Notes under the pieces: model-generated
The model's input: the letters and a program-made list of their open reading frames with translations, nothing else
The model's database searches: none
Told to the model about the DNA's origin: nothing
Assembly (NCBI GenBank): GCA_964568875.1
Contig: CAZMSH010000002.1
Location: 124,001-188,000, forward strand
From: SLNP01 sp964568875
Lineage (GTDB): Bacteria > Bacteroidota > Bacteroidia > Bacteroidales > VadinHA17
Length of the DNA stretch: 64,000 bases
Direction of reading: 5' to 3'
Made by a program: the position numbers and the translations under genes
In this document: positions 61,421-64,000 of the stretch, piece by piece
Layout of the letters: every line of letters begins with the position of its first letter
How positions within the stretch are numbered: position 1 is the first letter of the stretch

Positions 61421-62662
61421 TTATTGGCTAAGCGGATTTAACACCTGACCGATGAATAGTATGGTATTGGTTGTACGTTCACGTATTGCGAATATGAACG
61501 ATTTATCAATGATAAACTGTCTGGGCTGTGGCGGCATGCTTGTCAGTTCAATGCCAATGGTAGTTACTGCAGCGGCCTCGGTTCCTTTCTCATCAACCTC
61601 AACAAATGTGTTTTGCTTTACGAAACTTACAAATATATCTGCATCTGAAATACCAGAAAGATCGGCAGTAAAAGGGATGAATGCATCAATCATGCCCATA
61701 GACTTAAGCTGATCATTAAGAACCTTTTCGTACGAAAATTTGAATTTGGGCATATAAACGTCATTCTTGCCATATTCATCAAAATTGTCAAGAGAAGATG
61801 TTATGCTTTTCCAGACATCGCTGTCAAAGCCGGAGTTGAAATTCGAGACACCCTGATCAGGCACAATAACAACCATCGTAAAGTTTGTCCTGCCATAAGG
61901 CATCTCTATAGCCTTATACGAGCTTCCGGTTATAGTTTTGGATCCAATTTCGCCATTCATTGTCGGCACATTCACCTGGTTTCCTCCATCAGGATAGAAC
62001 ACCCTGTCAGTAGTAAGAGACTTGTCAAACTGATAACTCCAGTCACCTTTGAAATAAAGAGCATTCATGATAAACATAACCGCCTCTGATGATATTTCGT
62101 TGAGGACTTTTGGGATCTTTCCCTTCGTGTTTTCCCCTGCCCAGTTGTTAATAACCGTAAGCGCCTGCGGAAGATGAAAGTCGAGGCCCTGAACAGTCGC
62201 CTTGAAATCATTTTTCATAGTATTTAAAAAAGGTGGCTTGACGGCAAAACCGTTTCTGTAGAAAATTGCGTTTGCGAGCGCAAGGGTAACTTTTGTATCG
62301 ACAGTCAGAAGTTGCGCTACAAGACTGTTATATAGTTCATTTATACCTTCAATTGTAATCTCCTCAGGATAATTAAGCGTAGACTTAAGCTGTTCATAGG
62401 TATCCCCGCCGCAACCGTTGAGAAGCATCGTCAATGCCGTACTGGCGCTAAGAGGTGACAACATAAGGTTCTTTGTCTCCTCAGAGGCCACTTTGGTAAA
62501 CAGATCAATACCAAAGCCGTTACTGCTTTCAATTAACTGTGGCGCCTGAGCTGGAAGTTCGAGGATTTTTGGAGTAAGGTCAGGTTCAGTGTCGCTCTTC
62601 TTGCAACTCTGCATTGCTGTCAGAAGAAGCATGCTCATAAGTACTATTAGTGCTTTTTTCAT
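61421..62662 (-). CDS. Serpin-family lipoprotein
   Basis: A 413-residue serpin with a lipoprotein signal peptide (LLTAMQSC). Core elements: NLMLSPLSASTALTMLLNGCGG, VMFIMNALYFKGDWSYQFD and FIFAIRERTTNTILFIGQVLNP. The reactive-centre loop is intact. The hinge GTEAAAVTT (residues 360-368) has the small residues needed to insert into the main sheet, and alignment with alpha-1-antitrypsin puts P1-P1' at Thr374-Ser375 (EL-TS-MPP). It is therefore likely to be inhibitory. The ATG at 62662 starts the signal peptide; the upstream in-frame ATGs to 62701 are less likely. It is 40 nt upstream of the LVIVD gene. Confidence 0.92.
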   Translation of the reverse strand: MKKALIVLMSMLLLTAMQSCKKSDTEPDLTPKILELPAQAPQLIESSNGFGIDLFTKVASEETKNLMLSPLSASTALTMLLNGCGGDTYEQLKSTLNYPEEITIEGINELYNSLVAQLLTVDTKVTLALANAIFYRNGFAVKPPFLNTMKNDFKATVQGLDFHLPQALTVINNWAGENTKGKIPKVLNEISSEAVMFIMNALYFKGDWSYQFDKSLTTDRVFYPDGGNQVNVPTMNGEIGSKTITGSSYKAIEMPYGRTNFTMVVIVPDQGVSNFNSGFDSDVWKSITSSLDNFDEYGKNDVYMPKFKFSYEKVLNDQLKSMGMIDAFIPFTADLSGISDADIFVSFVKQNTFVEVDEKGTEAAAVTTIGIELTSMPPQPRQFIIDKSFIFAIRERTTNTILFIGQVLNPLSQ

Positions 62663-62826
62663 AATTTTCTGTTTTTTCATAATTATAGATAAAACCCTCA
62701 TGGAGTGTAGTTTACATTATGTTTATTAAGAATTATTACGTAATGAATACAAAAGCGTTCGTGTGGATTATAAGATAGAGTCTGGTGTTCCATTCAATTA
62801 TCTGTCACTAATAACAATGACCATAA

Positions 62827-62859
62827 ATTCGTATCAGTTATTATATAGCTAATACGAAT
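62827..62859. promoter_or_regulatory. Candidate operator: ATTCGTAT-N17-ATACGAAT
   Basis: Perfect 8-bp arms are separated by an AT-rich 17-nt spacer between two divergent genes. There is no T tract, so it is not a terminator. It may bind a dimeric regulator; none is encoded nearby. Confidence 0.3.
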
Positions 62860-62970
62860 CCAATCACCAAAGTGCTGCAATAAACATCAGTTATTTTTAT
62901 AAAAAAGCTGCGTGATTCTGATGTATTGAATTTTAGCGGTAACACCGGTGGTATAAATAATAGAATTTTA

Positions 62971-62978
62971 TATGTTTG
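62971..62978 (+). promoter_or_regulatory. Candidate -7 box for the ATP-cone/nuclease gene
   Basis: TATGTTTG matches TAnnTTTG and lies 44 nt before ATG 63022. It is inside the longer possible frame (62926), which supports the shorter start. The -33 region is weak. Confidence 0.35.
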
Positions 62979-63021
62979 CCTCTTCAAAAATGACAAGCAG
63001 TATAAATTAACTTGCTATAAT

Positions 63022-63885
63022 ATGAGTGGAACCGCTTCGGGCCTGAAGCAGAACAAAATTTTGGTAAGGAAGGCATCGGGAGAGGAAGAGCCCTTTGCTC
63101 CCCTTAAGCTCGAAAGTTCTCTTCGTAATGCAGGAGCAGGTGATGATATTATATCCGAGATCATCGCCGATATAAGCGAGTGGATATATAACGGCGTTAC
63201 AACAAAAAAGATATACTCCAGGGCATTCCAGTTATTAAAGCGTATCCGCAATGTCACGGCAATAAGGTATAAGCTAAAACAGGCGATGTTTGAACTTGGT
63301 CCTACAGGCTATCCCTTTGAGCACTTTATAGGAGAGCTGTTCAGAATTCAGGGTTTTGACGTACTGGTAGGTCAGACACTGGAAGGACAATGCGTTACAC
63401 ATGAGATGGATGTAATCGCAACAAAAGATCATCACCAGAATTTAGTTGAATGTAAATTCAGGCAAGACCAGGGAAAAATCACTACGGTGCAGACTCCGCT
63501 GTATGTAAAATCACGCATAGATGACATTATCTCAAGATATTCAAAGGAGGAAATGTATGTAGGCTATACCTTCACCGGCTGGGTGGTAACAAATACAAGG
63601 TTCTCTTCCGACTCTGTCAGTTATGCGGAGTGTATCGGACTGCGCCTCCTGGGGTGGGATTACCCTGCCGGAGAGGGACTAAAACATTTAATCGAAAAGG
63701 AAAGACTTTATCCTGTTACAGCGCTAACCCGCATAACGAAGAGAGAAAAGCAAATTTTACTGGAAAATGGTATCGTGACCTGCCGGCAGCTTTTTGAAAA
63801 CCCATCAGTACTCGACTCAATAGATTTCAACCAGAAAAAATCAACATCACTGATAAAGGAGCTGAATGATATTCTTAGTCTGTAG
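63022..63885 (+). CDS. ATP-cone domain fused to PD-(D/E)XK (Mrr-like) nuclease domain
   Basis: A 287-residue protein. Residues about 11-92 match an ATP-cone (ILVRKASGEEEPFAPLKLESSL; VTTKKIYSRAFQLL), the nucleotide-sensing module of NrdR and ribonucleotide reductases. Residues about 98-215 form a restriction-endonuclease-like fold: Glu100, Asp130 in HEMDVIATKD, and Glu143-x-Lys145 in LVECKF, giving D-x12-ExK. The last ~50 residues look helix-hairpin-helix-like (KREKQILLENGIVTCRQLFE). It may cut DNA in response to nucleotide levels. No methyltransferase is adjacent, so it is not an ordinary restriction system. Confidence 0.82.
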   Translation: MSGTASGLKQNKILVRKASGEEEPFAPLKLESSLRNAGAGDDIISEIIADISEWIYNGVTTKKIYSRAFQLLKRIRNVTAIRYKLKQAMFELGPTGYPFEHFIGELFRIQGFDVLVGQTLEGQCVTHEMDVIATKDHHQNLVECKFRQDQGKITTVQTPLYVKSRIDDIISRYSKEEMYVGYTFTGWVVTNTRFSSDSVSYAECIGLRLLGWDYPAGEGLKHLIEKERLYPVTALTRITKREKQILLENGIVTCRQLFENPSVLDSIDFNQKKSTSLIKELNDILSL

Positions 63886-63895
63886 GGTGGTGAAA

Positions 63896-63916
63896 GGGTA
63901 TCGGGTATCGGGTATC
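63896..63916. repeat. Period-7 tandem array (GGGTATC)x3
   Basis: Three exact GGGTATC heptamers begin 11 nt after the nuclease stop codon. Confidence 0.9.
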
Positions 63917-63931
63917 AGGCGCAGACGAAGC

Positions 63932-64000
63932 AAGTCCCGTACCGAAGGTCGGGAGCGCAGGAGAAGCAAAGCGAAGTCCCGTACCGAAGGTCGGGAGCGC
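63932..64000. repeat. 42-bp hairpin repeat, running off the right edge
   Basis: Two copies of AAGTCCCGTACCGAAGGTCG plus GGAGCGC are spaced 42 bp apart (hairpins 63936-63953 and 63978-63995). Each folds as CCCG-T-ACC-GAA-GGT-CGGG with one bulged T. The second copy meets the window end, so the full array length is unknown. Confidence 0.8.

Larger units (their letters stand above)
62663..63021. other. Divergent intergenic region with a dyad
   Basis: This 359-bp AT-rich gap separates the serpin and the nuclease-like gene. It contains an 8-bp perfect inverted repeat ATTCGTAT / ATACGAAT at 62827-62834 and 62852-62859 (17-nt spacer), and a -7 box at 62971-62978. No gene was found. Confidence 0.5.

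Noticed and set aside
63932..64000. CRISPR array
   Set aside because: Only two copies of a 42-bp unit with no variable spacers between them and no cas genes.

Overview
The window looks like chromosomal DNA from a member of the Bacteroidota, probably an anaerobic or marine Bacteroidales/Marinilabiliales-like lineage. The evidence is the gene content: a T9SS type A sorting domain, DUF4293 and DUF5916 proteins, an ECF sigma factor paired with a membrane/barrel protein, an AsmA-like giant, and a pyrB-pyrI pair. Several promoters fit the Bacteroidota -7 box TAnnTTTG, and recognisable Shine-Dalgarno sites are rare. No prophage, insertion sequence or CRISPR array was seen. Identifications rest on motifs read by eye; no database search was run.

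Layout. 1-9.6 kb: the end of an M1 aminopeptidase, an exported S9 peptidase, a NamZ-type muramidase (DUF1343), a stand-alone GroES-like protein, trmJ, a DMT transporter, an IMPACT-family protein and pyrB-pyrI. 9.7-20.4 kb: DUF4293, DUF5916, a complete RND efflux operon (adaptor, pump, TolC-like channel), a prohibitin-type SPFH protein and a nucleoside phosphorylase. 20.5-35.4 kb: an AT-richer surface-polysaccharide locus of the Wzx/Wzy type. 35.6-44 kb: housekeeping genes (rny, a probable structured RNA, zapA, a coiled-coil partner, M23 peptidase, sugar nucleotidyltransferase, cutC, C69 dipeptidase, rplS). 44-57 kb: an AsmA-like protein, tRNA-Arg(ACG), a self-processing S74-capped stalk protein, S15 and M48 peptidases, a copper P-type ATPase and a lipoprotein. 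57-64 kb: an ECF sigma factor with a putative anti-sigma/barrel fusion, a barrel protein, an LVIVD lipoprotein, a serpin lipoprotein, and an ATP-cone/PD-(D/E)XK nuclease protein.

How the genes work together. The glycan locus has an initiating WecA-like transferase, four glycosyltransferases, a flippase, a polymerase, a Wzz-like length regulator and a UDP-HexNAc 4-epimerase. Two neighbouring transferases, GT11 (alpha-1,2-fucosyltransferase) and GT6 (ABO-family alpha-1,3-Gal/GalNAc transferase), are the pair needed to build a histo-blood-group A- or B-like epitope. The same block carries an asparagine-synthase-type amidotransferase and a large T9SS-exported protein with a transglutaminase-like Cys-His-Asp core. 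Exported peptidases (M1, S9, S15, C69, M48, M23) are frequent and fit a peptide-scavenging lifestyle.

Other structure. Non-coding DNA holds five unrelated-looking arrays of period 7 and one of period 8, a 70-bp tandem duplication with a strong hairpin, and a 42-bp hairpin repeat running off the right edge. Eight intrinsic terminators and several candidate promoters are listed.
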